Of a stretch of DNA of 64,000 nt, positions 9,719 through 19,761 are shown in pieces (positions within the stretch are counted from its first letter, which is position 1; the number at the start of each line of letters is the position of its first letter). Both the position numbers and the translations under genes were made by a program. The stretch spans positions 62,001 to 126,000 of the forward strand of contig NZ_PYFT01000001.1 of assembly GCF_003023845.1 (NCBI RefSeq), read 5' to 3'. This stretch comes from Adhaeribacter arboris (lineage in GTDB: Bacteria > Bacteroidota > Bacteroidia > Cytophagales > Hymenobacteraceae). The notes under the pieces are model-generated. The model was not told the DNA's origin and made no database searches. It saw only the letters and a list, made by a program, of their open reading frames with translations.

Positions 9719-10837
9719 TTGAATAGAATTAAGATAACGTATATTCTTTCTAATATAAATAAAGCATTAGCCTTTGAATGGATTGCGGCTAATCTTGATC
9801 AAAGTAAGTTTGAGTTGCAATTTATTCTTTTAAATCCGGGAATTTCCGAATTACAAAAATTTTTAGAAGAGAAAGGAATTAAAGTATACGCTTTCAATTA
9901 TAAAAGCAAAAAAAATATTCCGGCGGCTTTTATAAATACATGGTGGATCTTAAAAAAAGAAAATCCAACTTTAATTCATGCGCATTTGTTTGAAGCTAGC
10001 TTGATTGGCTTAGCAGCAGGTAAATTGGCGGGTATTTCTAAGCGAATTATGACCCGGCATCATGGGAATCAGCATCATGCTTATTTTCCTAAAGCGGTTT
10101 ATTATGACAAAGTCATTAATTCTCTAGCTACCCACATTATTGCTCCATCTGAATCTGTGAAAAATATACTTATAAACTTGGAGAAAGTAAGACCAACAAA
10201 GGTTAGCGTTGTTCATCATGGATTTGATCTGACTTATTTTGATAAAATAGATTCAGACAAAGTTGAGTTCTTAAAATCGAAGTACAATCCTGATAATAAA
10301 TTTCCGGTTATAGGAGTAATTTCCAGGTACATGGAATTAAAAGGTATTCAATACATTATACCTGCATTTAAAAAGATTGTAGAGCTTTACCCTAATGCTT
10401 TATTAATATTGGCTAACGCTAATGGAAGTTATAAACCACAAGTGCACCAACTATTAAACCAATTAAATGTAAATAATTATATAGAAATATCTTTTGAACC
10501 TAATGTAGCAACATTGTATCGTTTATTCGATATATTTATTCATGTACCAATTGAACAAAGTTCGGAAGCATTTGGGCAAATTTATATTGAGGCGTTAGCT
10601 TCAAGCATTCCTTCTATCTTTACTTTATCTGGTGTAGCTTCTGAATTCGTCCAAGATCGGAAAAATGCTTTAGTGGTACCATATAAAAATTCTGAGGAGA
10701 TATTCAACGCAATGAAGGAACTTTTAACCAATGTTCCTTTAAGATCTAATCTGGTTAAAGAAGGAAAGAAGAACGTTTTTGCTAGTTTTACATTAGATCA
10801 AATGATCTCTAAATTAGAAAATTTATATGAAAGTTGA
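9719..10837 (+). CDS. Glycosyltransferase family 4
   Basis: 372 residues with a GT-B fold. The C-terminal donor domain shows VIGVISRYMELKGIQYIIPAF and EAFGQIYIEALASSIPSIFT, the EX7E-type motif of GT4 enzymes. The start is a TTG at 9719; a TAA lies 9 bp before it in frame, so little else is possible. The 3' end overlaps the next gene by 11 bp (ATGAAAGTTGA region), indicating coupling. The acceptor is unknown. Confidence 0.9.
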   Translation: MNRIKITYILSNINKALAFEWIAANLDQSKFELQFILLNPGISELQKFLEEKGIKVYAFNYKSKKNIPAAFINTWWILKKENPTLIHAHLFEASLIGLAAGKLAGISKRIMTRHHGNQHHAYFPKAVYYDKVINSLATHIIAPSESVKNILINLEKVRPTKVSVVHHGFDLTYFDKIDSDKVEFLKSKYNPDNKFPVIGVISRYMELKGIQYIIPAFKKIVELYPNALLILANANGSYKPQVHQLLNQLNVNNYIEISFEPNVATLYRLFDIFIHVPIEQSSEAFGQIYIEALASSIPSIFTLSGVASEFVQDRKNALVVPYKNSEEIFNAMKELLTNVPLRSNLVKEGKKNVFASFTLDQMISKLENLYES

Positions 10838-11714
10838 CCCTTTTTTTACTGTAGTAATACCAACGTACAACCGGGCAAGCTTTATAGAAAAAAGTATTCA
10901 ATCTGTGTTAAAACAAAACTTTCAGGATTTTGAAATTATTGTAGTAGATGATGGAAGTACGGATAATACGGAAGAAGTAGTTAGTGCAATAAACAGCGAT
11001 AAAGTTATTTACCATAAAAAGGTAAATGAGGAAAGAGCGGTAGCCCGTAATACAGGAGCTAAACTGGGAAGAGGTAAGTATGTTAATTACTTTGATTCGG
11101 ATGATTTATTGTATCCTAACCATTTAGAAGAAGCTTATAAATTAATTCAGCAATACAAAGATCCGGAATTCTTCCATTTAGGTTACGACATAAAAGATCC
11201 AAAAGGAAAAATTCTTTCTGTAGTAAACTCTTTATCCGGAACACTTAATGATAAACTAATTAAAGGTAATTTCCTGAGCTGTAATGGGGTTTTTTTAAGG
11301 CGTGATGTAGCTTTACAGCACCCTTTCAATACCGATCGCGATTTATCGGCATCCGAAGATTATGAGTTGTGGTTACGATTAGCGGCTATTTATCCGCTCC
11401 GTTTTTCTAATGTAATTACTTCTACGGTGGTTAACCATGAGCTACGCAGTGTACTGGTAATTAACAAGGATAAACTTATAAGAAGAAAAAGCTTATTTAT
11501 GAAATACCTTTGGGAAGATGAGGCAGTTAGGAATAAGTACAGTAAATATAAAGATTTAGTTTTAGCGGATGGTTATACTTATACAGCATTGCATTTAGCA
11601 TTGACCAAAAAACATAGGTCTAGTGCGATGTGGTATTTAGTTAAATCAATTTTTGTTAGGCCAGCTACTTTAAGCACAAGAAGGTTTTGGGCAACATTAA
11701 AAAATATAATATAA
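10827..11714 (+). CDS. Glycosyltransferase family 2
   Basis: 295 residues. FFTVVIPTYNRASFIEKSIQ, VVDDGSTDNTEE and YFDSDDLLYPNHL are the classic GT2 motifs. ASEDYELWLRLA is the distal acidic block. The gene starts within the end of the GT4 gene (11-bp overlap) and is followed by an epimerase gene 13 bp later. It probably adds one residue in glycan repeat-unit assembly. Confidence 0.93.
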   Translation: MKVDPFFTVVIPTYNRASFIEKSIQSVLKQNFQDFEIIVVDDGSTDNTEEVVSAINSDKVIYHKKVNEERAVARNTGAKLGRGKYVNYFDSDDLLYPNHLEEAYKLIQQYKDPEFFHLGYDIKDPKGKILSVVNSLSGTLNDKLIKGNFLSCNGVFLRRDVALQHPFNTDRDLSASEDYELWLRLAAIYPLRFSNVITSTVVNHELRSVLVINKDKLIRRKSLFMKYLWEDEAVRNKYSKYKDLVLADGYTYTALHLALTKKHRSSAMWYLVKSIFVRPATLSTRRFWATLKNII

Positions 11715-11727
11715 AGATATTTAAAAA

Positions 11728-12663
11728 ATGGCAAATATTTTAATAACGGGTGGCGCAGGTTTTATTGGTAGTTGTTTAGCTGACAAATTAGTAGAAGACT
11801 CTGATAATTTTGTTTTAATTGTTGATAATTTGCTGACAGGACACATGCAAAAACTCCCTTCTGCTGAGTATAAGAACTGGCGGTTTATTAAATGTGATGT
11901 AAATGATTATGCGGATATTTCATCCATTTTTTACGCGCATCATTTTGATTATGTATTTCATTATGCTGCCTTGGTAGGAGTTAAAAGAACCCTGGATAAT
12001 CCTATATTAGTTTTGAGAGATATTAAAGGCATAGAAAATATTCTTAATTTAAGCAAAAATACGCACGTTAAAAGAGTATTTTATTCCTCTTCTTCCGAAG
12101 TATACGGCGAACCCGTAGAGTTTCCGCAGAGAGAGCTAACTACGCCGCTTAATTCTCGTTTGCCTTATGCGGTAGTGAAGAATATTGCGGAAGCTTATAT
12201 GCGTTCGTACAAACAAGAGTATAATCTTGATTATACCATATTTAGGTTCTTTAATACCTATGGGCCTAAGCAAAGTCGGGATTTTGTGATGTCTAAATTT
12301 ATTAGTGCGGCTCTAAATAACCAAGATATAACTATTTATGGCAATGGTTCCCAAACCAGAACTTTTTGTTATATAGATGATAATATAGATGCTACTGTAA
12401 ATGCATTTAAAAATAATTTATGCGTGAATGATGTCGCCAACATTGGCAGTAATATTGAAACATCGGTTCTAGATTTAGCTAAAATTATAGTTGAAATTGT
12501 AGGATCATCTTCTAAAATTGTTCATTTGCCTCCTTTACAAGAAGGAGATATGACTAGAAGAAATCCAGATAATACTAAGATGAAAGAACTGCTAAATCGT
12601 GAAATGACTGTGCTGAAAGATGGTATATGGAAGGTTATTCAAAATGGAAATTTTGGTCATTGA
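11728..12663 (+). CDS. NAD-dependent nucleotide-sugar epimerase/dehydratase
   Basis: 311 residues of the extended short-chain dehydrogenase family. GGAGFIGS near residue 7 binds NAD, FYSSSSEVYGE supplies the catalytic Ser/Thr region, and YAVVKN (YxxxK) is the catalytic pair. FNTYGPKQ and a C-terminal sugar-binding half complete the fold. Likely substrates are UDP- or dTDP-sugars (4-epimerisation, decarboxylation or dehydration); motifs alone do not separate these. It provides a donor for the neighbouring transferases. Confidence 0.88.
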   Translation: MANILITGGAGFIGSCLADKLVEDSDNFVLIVDNLLTGHMQKLPSAEYKNWRFIKCDVNDYADISSIFYAHHFDYVFHYAALVGVKRTLDNPILVLRDIKGIENILNLSKNTHVKRVFYSSSSEVYGEPVEFPQRELTTPLNSRLPYAVVKNIAEAYMRSYKQEYNLDYTIFRFFNTYGPKQSRDFVMSKFISAALNNQDITIYGNGSQTRTFCYIDDNIDATVNAFKNNLCVNDVANIGSNIETSVLDLAKIIVEIVGSSSKIVHLPPLQEGDMTRRNPDNTKMKELLNREMTVLKDGIWKVIQNGNFGH

Positions 12664-12841
12664 AATTTAAAAAATTGCCAGGCTTACTCAATCAATTTTA
12701 GTAAAATACATGTTATAACAGATTTTAAATCATATATCAAATACATTCTAAACATTTAAACTGGGGTAATGTTATTTTGAGCATGCCTTATTGATTTAGC
12801 TTTTTATTAGTTTTTATTTACAAAATTCTGAGTAAAACTTT

Positions 12842-14698
12842 ATGTGTGGAATTGCCGGATTTGTTGATTTTAGGCAACTTTCGAATCAAACCGATTTAGA
12901 ATTATTAACGGAGTGTATTACGCATCGGGGACCAGACGCAGGCGGTTATTTTTATGATGGAACAACCGGCTTAGGCCATCGTCGCCTTAGCATCCTTGAT
13001 TTATCAGCAGCAGCCAATCAACCCATGTATTCGGCTAATCAACAGTACATTATTGTTTTTAATGGTGAAGTCTATAATTTTCAGGAAATAGCGCCTGAAT
13101 TAGGTATAAATCTTAAAACTACTTCGGATACGGAAGTTATATTAGAAGCTTTTGTAAAGTGGGGGCCTGACTTTGTTCATCGGCTGAATGGCATGTTTGC
13201 TTTGGCCATTTACAATAAGGTGCAAAAAGAGCTATTCCTATATCGGGACCGGATGGGAATAAAACCTATTTATTATTATCAGCAAGGGCCATACTTGGCA
13301 TTCTCTTCTGAATTAAAATCTTTAGTAAAACTACCCCACATACAAAAAAAATTAACTCTAAATAAAGAGGCAATAAATCAATTTTTGTATTTAGGGTACA
13401 TCCCGAGGCCCAATAGTATTTATTCTGAAATAAAAAAGATGGATTCGGGAACCTACATGCGGATAAATAAGCATGAATTTAAAACAATTCCTTATTGGCA
13501 GTTATCTGATCAGTTTAAACCAGTTTTGTTAAATAATGAAATTGAAGCAAAAACTAAATTAAAGGACCTGGTGCTAAGTTCGGTTAAGTACCGGATGATC
13601 AGTGATGTACCCTTTGGTACATTCTTAAGTGGTGGTATAGATTCCAGCTTAATTACGGCGGCGGCTCAACAAATTTCCAGTACGCCGGTGAAAACTTTTT
13701 CCATTGCTTTTCATACCAGCAAATACAACGAAGCTAAATATGCCGCAGCAGTGGCCAGTTATTTAGGTACGCATCATCATGAGTTTACCGTAACTGAAAA
13801 AGAAGCCTTGGAGTGGGTTGACCAATTAACCGGTATATTTGATGAACCATTTGCCGATTCCTCGGCTATTCCCACTTTAATAGTGTCGGAGTTAGCGCGC
13901 AAACACGTTACGATGACTTTATCTGGAGATGGGGGCGATGAGCTCTTTTTTGGTTATGGCATGTATCAATGGGCCGAAAGATTAGCTAATCCTTTGGTTA
14001 CTACCTTCCGAAAACCTATTGCTAAAGTGTTACCTTTTTTAGGCAATCGACTTGAAAGGGCCGCTCAGGTGTTTTTATACGAAGATGCAAATCGCCGGAA
14101 AAGTCATATTTTTTCGCAGGAGCAATATTTATTTAGTGAAAAGGAAATTAATAAACTACTAAAGCCGGAATTTCAAGCTACTCCTTTAATAATTGAAGAT
14201 TGGAACGTGCACGCTAGGAAATTAACGGCTATGGAGAAACAGGCTTTGTTTGATATGTACTATTATTTGCAAGACGATTTACTGGTTAAGGTGGACCGGA
14301 CCACCATGCGCCATTCTTTAGAAACAAGGGTGCCGTTGCTGGATTACCGCATTGTTGAATTTGCCTTAAATTTAAGCCCGGATTTAAAATCTAAAAACGG
14401 AATAAATAAATATTTATTAAAGCAGGTACTATACGATTTTGTTCCAAAAGAAATTTTTGATCGACCCAAATGGGGTTTTTCAATACCGTTGGCTTTATGG
14501 TTAAAAACTAGTTTAAAGTATCTGATTGAAGATTATTTAAATGAAACAATTGTAAATAAGTATGGAGTTCTGAATTATTCTGAAGTAAAGCGTTTAAAAG
14601 AAAGCTTTTTACAAGGGAAAGAGTATTTATATAATCGTGTTTGGCTGCTTATTGTATTACAAAAATGGTTTGTTCAAAACAGCTTAATCATGAAATAG
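12842..14698 (+). CDS. asnB: Glutamine-hydrolysing asparagine synthase (AsnB family)
   Basis: 618 residues. Cys2 after the initiator Met (MCGIAGF) is the N-terminal nucleophile of the class II glutamine amidotransferase domain; HRGPDAGG and GHRRLSI follow. The synthetase domain has the PP-loop SGGIDSS near residue 262 and SGDGGDE near residue 360. In surface-glycan loci this family commonly amidates sugar acids rather than aspartate, and the placement here between transferase genes suits that role. A 178-bp gap precedes it, so it may have its own promoter. The start is fixed by the need for Cys at position 2. Confidence 0.93.
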   Translation: MCGIAGFVDFRQLSNQTDLELLTECITHRGPDAGGYFYDGTTGLGHRRLSILDLSAAANQPMYSANQQYIIVFNGEVYNFQEIAPELGINLKTTSDTEVILEAFVKWGPDFVHRLNGMFALAIYNKVQKELFLYRDRMGIKPIYYYQQGPYLAFSSELKSLVKLPHIQKKLTLNKEAINQFLYLGYIPRPNSIYSEIKKMDSGTYMRINKHEFKTIPYWQLSDQFKPVLLNNEIEAKTKLKDLVLSSVKYRMISDVPFGTFLSGGIDSSLITAAAQQISSTPVKTFSIAFHTSKYNEAKYAAAVASYLGTHHHEFTVTEKEALEWVDQLTGIFDEPFADSSAIPTLIVSELARKHVTMTLSGDGGDELFFGYGMYQWAERLANPLVTTFRKPIAKVLPFLGNRLERAAQVFLYEDANRRKSHIFSQEQYLFSEKEINKLLKPEFQATPLIIEDWNVHARKLTAMEKQALFDMYYYLQDDLLVKVDRTTMRHSLETRVPLLDYRIVEFALNLSPDLKSKNGINKYLLKQVLYDFVPKEIFDRPKWGFSIPLALWLKTSLKYLIEDYLNETIVNKYGVLNYSEVKRLKESFLQGKEYLYNRVWLLIVLQKWFVQNSLIMK

Positions 14699-14736
14699 TT
14701 AATCTTTTTTTCATTGTAAATTTTTATAAAACTTAA

Positions 14737-15993
14737 GTGGATACAATACCTGTTTTATTTATATCCTACGATGGAATGACAGATCCCTTGGGGCAATCGC
14801 AGGTATTACCGTACCTGGTCGGTTTAAGCAAACTGGGCTACGACATTACCTTATTATCCTGCGAAAAACCGGAGCGATTTAAAAAAAATAAATCAGTAAT
14901 TGAAGCTATTATCCAATCAAATAACATTAACTGGCAGCCTATTTCATTTACTTCTAGTCCTCCGGTATTAGCTAAATACTACGATTTGTACCAACTTCGG
15001 AAAACGGCCGAACGGCTGCATTTAAAGAAAAAGTTTCAATTGGTGCATTGCCGCAGCTACGTAAGTGCAGCCGTAGGCGTGCATTTAAAAAATAAGTTTG
15101 GCGTAAAGTTTTTATTTGATATGCGGGGCTTTTGGGTAGATGAGCGGGTAGATGGAGGAGCCTGGAACTTAAATAATCCTTTTTATAATCAAGCATACAA
15201 AAACTATAAAAAAAAGGAAGCTACCTATATTGCCCAAGCAGATGCCATTATTAGTCTAACGGAGGCGGGGAAGCAAGAAATGCAAACCTGGCAAAGTTAC
15301 CAACAAGCGTCTATTCAGGTTATTCCGTGCAGTGCTGATTTTAATTTATTTAGTCTTACCTCTCTGGATAAAAAACTTGCCTCTCGGAGACTTTTAGAGA
15401 TTAAAGAAGATGCATTGGTTATCAGTTATTTAGGTTCGGTTGGCGCCTGGTATCTTTTAGACGAAATGCTGGCCGCCTTTGCCGTTATAAAAGAAAAGTA
15501 TACGAACGCTGTATTCTTGTTTATTACCACTGAACCGGCCGAAATGATTCTGAATACGGCTAAAAATTTTAAGCTTCAAGCATCAGATTTTGTTATTCGG
15601 GCGGCTAGTCGCCAAGAAGTACCCGTTTTTACGGCAGCTTCGGACATTAATTTATTTTTTATTAAACAGAGTTATTCTAAAATTGCCAGCTCGCCAACCA
15701 AGCTAGGCGAAATTCTAGCCATGGGTATACCCGTTATCTGTAACTCCAAAGTAGGAGATGTGGAAAGTATTGTTCGGGAGATGGATGCCGGAATCATTAT
15801 TTCTGATTTTACGGCCGAAAACTATGCAAAAATTGTTGCCGGAATACCAGAGTTGTTAGCTAAAAATCCTGCCATTATCCGTGACCGAGCCAGAGAATAC
15901 TATACTCTAGACAATGCGATAAAAAAATACGCTCAAGTTTATCGTTCTTTACTTCCTGAGTTGAATTACGTAAGCAGCACCTCCGCGGAGTAA
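14737..15993 (+). CDS. Glycosyltransferase family 4
   Basis: 418 residues, with a GTG start 38 bp after asnB. The N-terminal acceptor domain has the LGQSQVLPYLVGL motif typical of GT4 enzymes in exopolysaccharide loci. In the C-terminal domain, SYLGSVGAWYLLDEML, then SPTKLGEILAMGIPVICN gives the conserved E of the donor site. The pairing of asnB with one or two GT4 genes is a recurring arrangement in exopolysaccharide clusters. It is followed 11 bp later by a second GT4-like gene. Confidence 0.9.
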   Translation: MDTIPVLFISYDGMTDPLGQSQVLPYLVGLSKLGYDITLLSCEKPERFKKNKSVIEAIIQSNNINWQPISFTSSPPVLAKYYDLYQLRKTAERLHLKKKFQLVHCRSYVSAAVGVHLKNKFGVKFLFDMRGFWVDERVDGGAWNLNNPFYNQAYKNYKKKEATYIAQADAIISLTEAGKQEMQTWQSYQQASIQVIPCSADFNLFSLTSLDKKLASRRLLEIKEDALVISYLGSVGAWYLLDEMLAAFAVIKEKYTNAVFLFITTEPAEMILNTAKNFKLQASDFVIRAASRQEVPVFTAASDINLFFIKQSYSKIASSPTKLGEILAMGIPVICNSKVGDVESIVREMDAGIIISDFTAENYAKIVAGIPELLAKNPAIIRDRAREYYTLDNAIKKYAQVYRSLLPELNYVSSTSAE

Positions 15994-16004
15994 TTGGTTG
16001 ATTA

Positions 16005-17069
16005 ATGAAAATATTATTTGTAGCACCCTATCCTCACGGTAAAGCACCCTCTCAAAGATTTAGGTTTGAACAATATTTCGGCTTTATAAAGGAAGAAAGC
16101 GGGCAATATACATTTGCATCCTTTTTAGATGAAAAAACCTGGAATATTCTTTACAAACCCGGCCATAGTGTGCAAAAAGTTTGGGGTATTTTAAAAGGTT
16201 TTTTTAAAAGGTTTGTTCTTCTTTTTTTAGTGCCAAAGTTTGATTTCATCTTTATTCACCGGGAAGCAACGCCAATTGGACCGCCCTGGTTTGAGTGGAT
16301 TGTAGCAAAAGTTTTACAAAAAAAAATTATCTACGATTTTGATGATGCTATCTGGTTACCTAATACATCTGAAAACAATAAAATAGTAGCTGGTATTAAA
16401 TGGCATCATAAAGTTAAAGCTATTTGCGGATGGGCATATAAGGTTAGTTGTGGCAATTCTTTTTTGTGTGAATTTGCTAAACAGTTTAATCCAAATGCTT
16501 TTGTTAATCCAACCACCATTGATACTATTCACCTCCATAATCAGGTAAAGAACCAAAACACCAACCCGGTAGTTATTGGCTGGACCGGAACGCATTCTAC
16601 CATGAAATACTTGGATCAAATAGTACCGGTTTTACAAGAATTGGAAAAAGAATTTAGCTTTGAATTTAGGGTAATTTCTGATAGAGAACCTGATTGGAGT
16701 TTGCGTTCGTTGGTGTATAAACCTTGGCAGAAAGAAACAGAAATTGCGGATTTACTACATTTTCATGTAGGTTTAATGCCTTTAGAAGATGACATTTGGG
16801 CAAAAGGTAAATGTGCTTTTAAAGCTTTGCAGTATATGGCTTTAGGTATTCCGGCGCTGGTTTCGCCAGTAGGAATGAATACCGAGGTAGTAGAGCATGG
16901 AATTAATGGATTTATCTGTAATAATGATGATCAGTGGTACGCCAATTTAGAAGAAATAATCAGTAAGCCAAAATTGAGAGAAGACTTAGGTGTAGCTGCT
17001 CGCCAAAAAATAGAGCAATATTATGCTGTAACCGGTAACCGACTTAACTTTTTAGGATTTTTTGTGTAA
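16005..17069 (+). CDS. Glycosyltransferase (GT4-like)
   Basis: 354 residues. KILFVAPYPHGKAPSQRFRFE at the N-terminus is characteristic of a GT4-like group in Bacteroidota. IIYDFDDAIWLP and VIGWTGTHSTMKYL follow, and FKALQYMALGIPALVSPVG contains the donor-site region. It is the last plus-strand gene of the glycan locus. Its final 49 bp overlap, tail to tail, the end of the minus-strand membrane protein gene, an unusual convergent overlap that makes independent termination unlikely. Confidence 0.88.
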   Translation: MKILFVAPYPHGKAPSQRFRFEQYFGFIKEESGQYTFASFLDEKTWNILYKPGHSVQKVWGILKGFFKRFVLLFLVPKFDFIFIHREATPIGPPWFEWIVAKVLQKKIIYDFDDAIWLPNTSENNKIVAGIKWHHKVKAICGWAYKVSCGNSFLCEFAKQFNPNAFVNPTTIDTIHLHNQVKNQNTNPVVIGWTGTHSTMKYLDQIVPVLQELEKEFSFEFRVISDREPDWSLRSLVYKPWQKETEIADLLHFHVGLMPLEDDIWAKGKCAFKALQYMALGIPALVSPVGMNTEVVEHGINGFICNNDDQWYANLEEIISKPKLREDLGVAARQKIEQYYAVTGNRLNFLGFFV

Positions 17070-18361
17070 ACCTGAATGATATATAAGGCGGAAAGATAAA
17101 AAGGCATAATTGGAATTTTATAACGTACTAAAGTGCCAAAATTACCACTACTGGTACCTACGCCAAATGCTAGCGCCAAACAAAAAATCATACAAAATGT
17201 AAGCATGGGTTTAATACTTATCAGCTTTATCGTTCGAAATAATCCAGGTTTAAGCATAAAATAAATTGTTAAATAAAAAAAGATGGTTGCTTCTAATGCC
17301 GATAAAAGCATAACTGCGTTACGCACTTCCCATATAAAAGGACGGTATAAAGCCACAATAATGGCCTGAGGTCCAACAGTTAATATACTTTTTAAGCTTC
17401 CATCATAAACGCCAATTTCGTAAGCTGAACCCGTATAAACCTGCTTCGAAAGGTATAAAGAATTAATCTGAGTACGCTCGCTTAATTTAGTTACATCGTA
17501 TTTTGTATCTCCTTCGGTTATCTTTGTGGCGCCTAGATAAGAAACCAATAAACCTAACATCAAAAAGATTGGCTTAGCTATCATCCGCAGATACTGGTTT
17601 TGAATTCTGTCACTATTTTCCATTACAATCCAGAATAAAGCGGGCGGTAAAAAGGATAATAAGATATACACTTTAACAATGTATATAACGTAGGCGCTAC
17701 AAAAAACAATTATTAAAGATTTTAATAATTGTTTTTTCTCTACCGCAAAACTGTAAAATCCAAAAAATAACCAACCCAATGCCCCGATAGCTAAAGAATC
17801 TTTTAGAAGCCCTGAGCCCCAAAACACAACGGAAGGTAGAAAAAAGATGGCAGTAGCAAACTGTTTATGTAGAATGGGGTAAATTTTCAGGAAAGTAATA
17901 TACATGGCCCACATGCCGCTAAAGCTTAAACATGCAAACCACAAAGCTATTACCGAATAAGTACCAAAACTGAAAATACCGAAAAAGCCGGCAAATTTAA
18001 TTACCATGTATTCAGCTGGTGCCCGGTACCAAATCATTTGGGCAGCATACAATCTGGTAGCTGGATCGTACTCTCCATTTGCCAGTATAAGTTTAATAGC
18101 TAAAAAAGGCGAGTCTTGAAAGGCCGCGTAGATGATTTTAGCCTGATTAAAATAATTGGAGGTATCGCCTCCTAATATACCATTTGAGTAATAAAACTGA
18201 TAGATAAAACCAAGGGCAATTGCCCCAAATAATTTCAAGGATAATGCTAGAGTAAAGTATTTTTGATTTACCTTGTTGGTAACCAGCGGCTTTACGGCAT
18301 ACACCAAAGTGTAAATTAAAAGCAGGTAAATAGGAGTTAAGATTAGATCTTTTAATTCCAC
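17021..18361 (-). CDS. Polytopic membrane protein, possible glycan polymerase
   Basis: 446 residues with about ten hydrophobic segments, starting with LILTPIYLLLIYTLVYAV. The start is a GTG at 18361. A periplasmic-looking stretch holds GGDTSNYFNQA near residue 65, and LPSVVFWGSGLLKDSLAIGALGW near 180 carries conserved-looking polar residues within membrane. This layout resembles Wzy-like/EpsG-like polymerases or membrane glycosyltransferases, and the glycan locus lacks any other polymerase candidate, but I cannot assign a family. It converges with the GT4-like gene with a 49-bp overlap. Confidence 0.75.
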   Translation of the reverse strand: MELKDLILTPIYLLLIYTLVYAVKPLVTNKVNQKYFTLALSLKLFGAIALGFIYQFYYSNGILGGDTSNYFNQAKIIYAAFQDSPFLAIKLILANGEYDPATRLYAAQMIWYRAPAEYMVIKFAGFFGIFSFGTYSVIALWFACLSFSGMWAMYITFLKIYPILHKQFATAIFFLPSVVFWGSGLLKDSLAIGALGWLFFGFYSFAVEKKQLLKSLIIVFCSAYVIYIVKVYILLSFLPPALFWIVMENSDRIQNQYLRMIAKPIFLMLGLLVSYLGATKITEGDTKYDVTKLSERTQINSLYLSKQVYTGSAYEIGVYDGSLKSILTVGPQAIIVALYRPFIWEVRNAVMLLSALEATIFFYLTIYFMLKPGLFRTIKLISIKPMLTFCMIFCLALAFGVGTSSGNFGTLVRYKIPIMPFYLSALYIIQVYTKNPKKLSRLPVTA

Positions 18362-18474
18362 TTATGGGTAAATGATAAGTAATCAGTAATAACTTTACGT
18401 TTAAAATCTAGTAGGTTGCTGATAATTAACGAACAAAAAGAAATTTATAACTTATATTATACCCTAAAACCATC

Positions 18475-19761
18475 TCACACCTTCCGGTTTTTACGGAGGA
18501 AATCGCGGGCTTCGCGGAAAGCGTCTGTTTTGCGTTCGGCTTTGTCTTTTACTTCTTCGTAGTGTTCTTTAGCGCGGACCAAATCTTTTTCCTGAACAAA
18601 AATGCGGGCCAGGTTTAAGTGCGAAGACACGTAGTAGCCGGATTCAACTTCGCCGGTTTGCCGGGCGAACCGAATGCACTGGTCGTAGAGTTGTTTGGCT
18701 TTCGGAAAATCTTTGCGGTTTTGGCAAATGTAGGCCAGGTAATACGACGCGTAACGGCCGCCGATAGCTTCGTAGCCGGGCATGTGTTTGTTGTACTTGG
18801 TTAAGATTTCGTTCGATAAGCGCTCCGTTTCCCGGAAATTACCTTCCCGGAAGTTCATCATGGCGTAAAAACGTTGAAAATACGCGTTATCGGGGTAGGT
18901 ATTCGCCAGATTACGGGCAATGGGCATGGCTTCGAAGTGGTCGTTTTCTTCGTTGGCCAAAATTTTCATTAAAAAGAATTTGGCTTCGGTGCCGGTGTAA
19001 AAGCCATTGCGGGCTACCATTTTGAGCTGCTGCAGCCCTAATTCTTTATTACCGCGCGGGAAAAACAAAATAACCGGCTTTAACAAAGGATAGTTCTGCG
19101 CAATCCAAACGGCATAATAATTATAAAGGGCCTCACCAAATAAAAATTCGGGGCTTAAACCATTGGCTACCCGACTTTTCTGGAGAAACTCTAAGGAATG
19201 CCGGCTGCAAATAGTGGCTTTGCGCCAATTACTACGTTCGGAATGCAGCCGGGCCTGAAACCCATAAGCTGCCGACAGGAAAAATGCTGCTTCCAGATTT
19301 TTGGCGTCTTTCTCGTATAGCTGTTCCGCAAAGTAAATAGTAGAATCCATGTAGGCGAAGAAAGGCGCATCAAACTGTTTGGTTTGCACGTTAGTAGGCA
19401 CAATTTTCCACCAGTAGCTCAATCCCATCAAAAAATAAGGCATGGGATGTTTTTTATACCGCCGACGGAGCGAACGAAATTGTTTCTCGGCCCGCTCGAA
19501 TTTAAAATTGTACATGTTATCGACGGCGCCGCTTAACTCATTTTTAATATCCTCGTTCATCAGCAGCCAACCATCCGTTTCAATGGCTTGCGGGGTAATG
19601 TCGATGGAATCTATGTATAAGTCCCGCATAATAAAGGTATCGGGCGGAATAGCATAGGGGATGGTGTCTTTTCTCGGGGCTTCCTGACCTTGGTCCTGAG
19701 CCAGGCATAGCAGAGGGAGTAAGCCTATCCAAAAGAAAAAAAACAATTTCTTCATGCGCAA
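18475..19761 (-). CDS. Secreted tetratricopeptide-repeat protein
   Basis: 428 residues. An N-terminal signal peptide (MRMKKLFFFFWIGLLPLLCLAQ) predicts export. The rest is helical with TPR-like units: FKFERAEKQFRSLRRRYKKHPMPYFLMGLSYWW near 85, a run through YFQRFYAMMNFREGNFRETERL, and HLNLARIFVQEKDLVRAKEHYEEVKD near the C-terminus. No enzymatic motif. It probably acts as a periplasmic or outer-membrane-associated scaffold. GC is higher than in the glycan locus. Confidence 0.8.
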   Translation of the reverse strand: MRMKKLFFFFWIGLLPLLCLAQDQGQEAPRKDTIPYAIPPDTFIMRDLYIDSIDITPQAIETDGWLLMNEDIKNELSGAVDNMYNFKFERAEKQFRSLRRRYKKHPMPYFLMGLSYWWKIVPTNVQTKQFDAPFFAYMDSTIYFAEQLYEKDAKNLEAAFFLSAAYGFQARLHSERSNWRKATICSRHSLEFLQKSRVANGLSPEFLFGEALYNYYAVWIAQNYPLLKPVILFFPRGNKELGLQQLKMVARNGFYTGTEAKFFLMKILANEENDHFEAMPIARNLANTYPDNAYFQRFYAMMNFREGNFRETERLSNEILTKYNKHMPGYEAIGGRYASYYLAYICQNRKDFPKAKQLYDQCIRFARQTGEVESGYYVSSHLNLARIFVQEKDLVRAKEHYEEVKDKAERKTDAFREARDFLRKNRKV

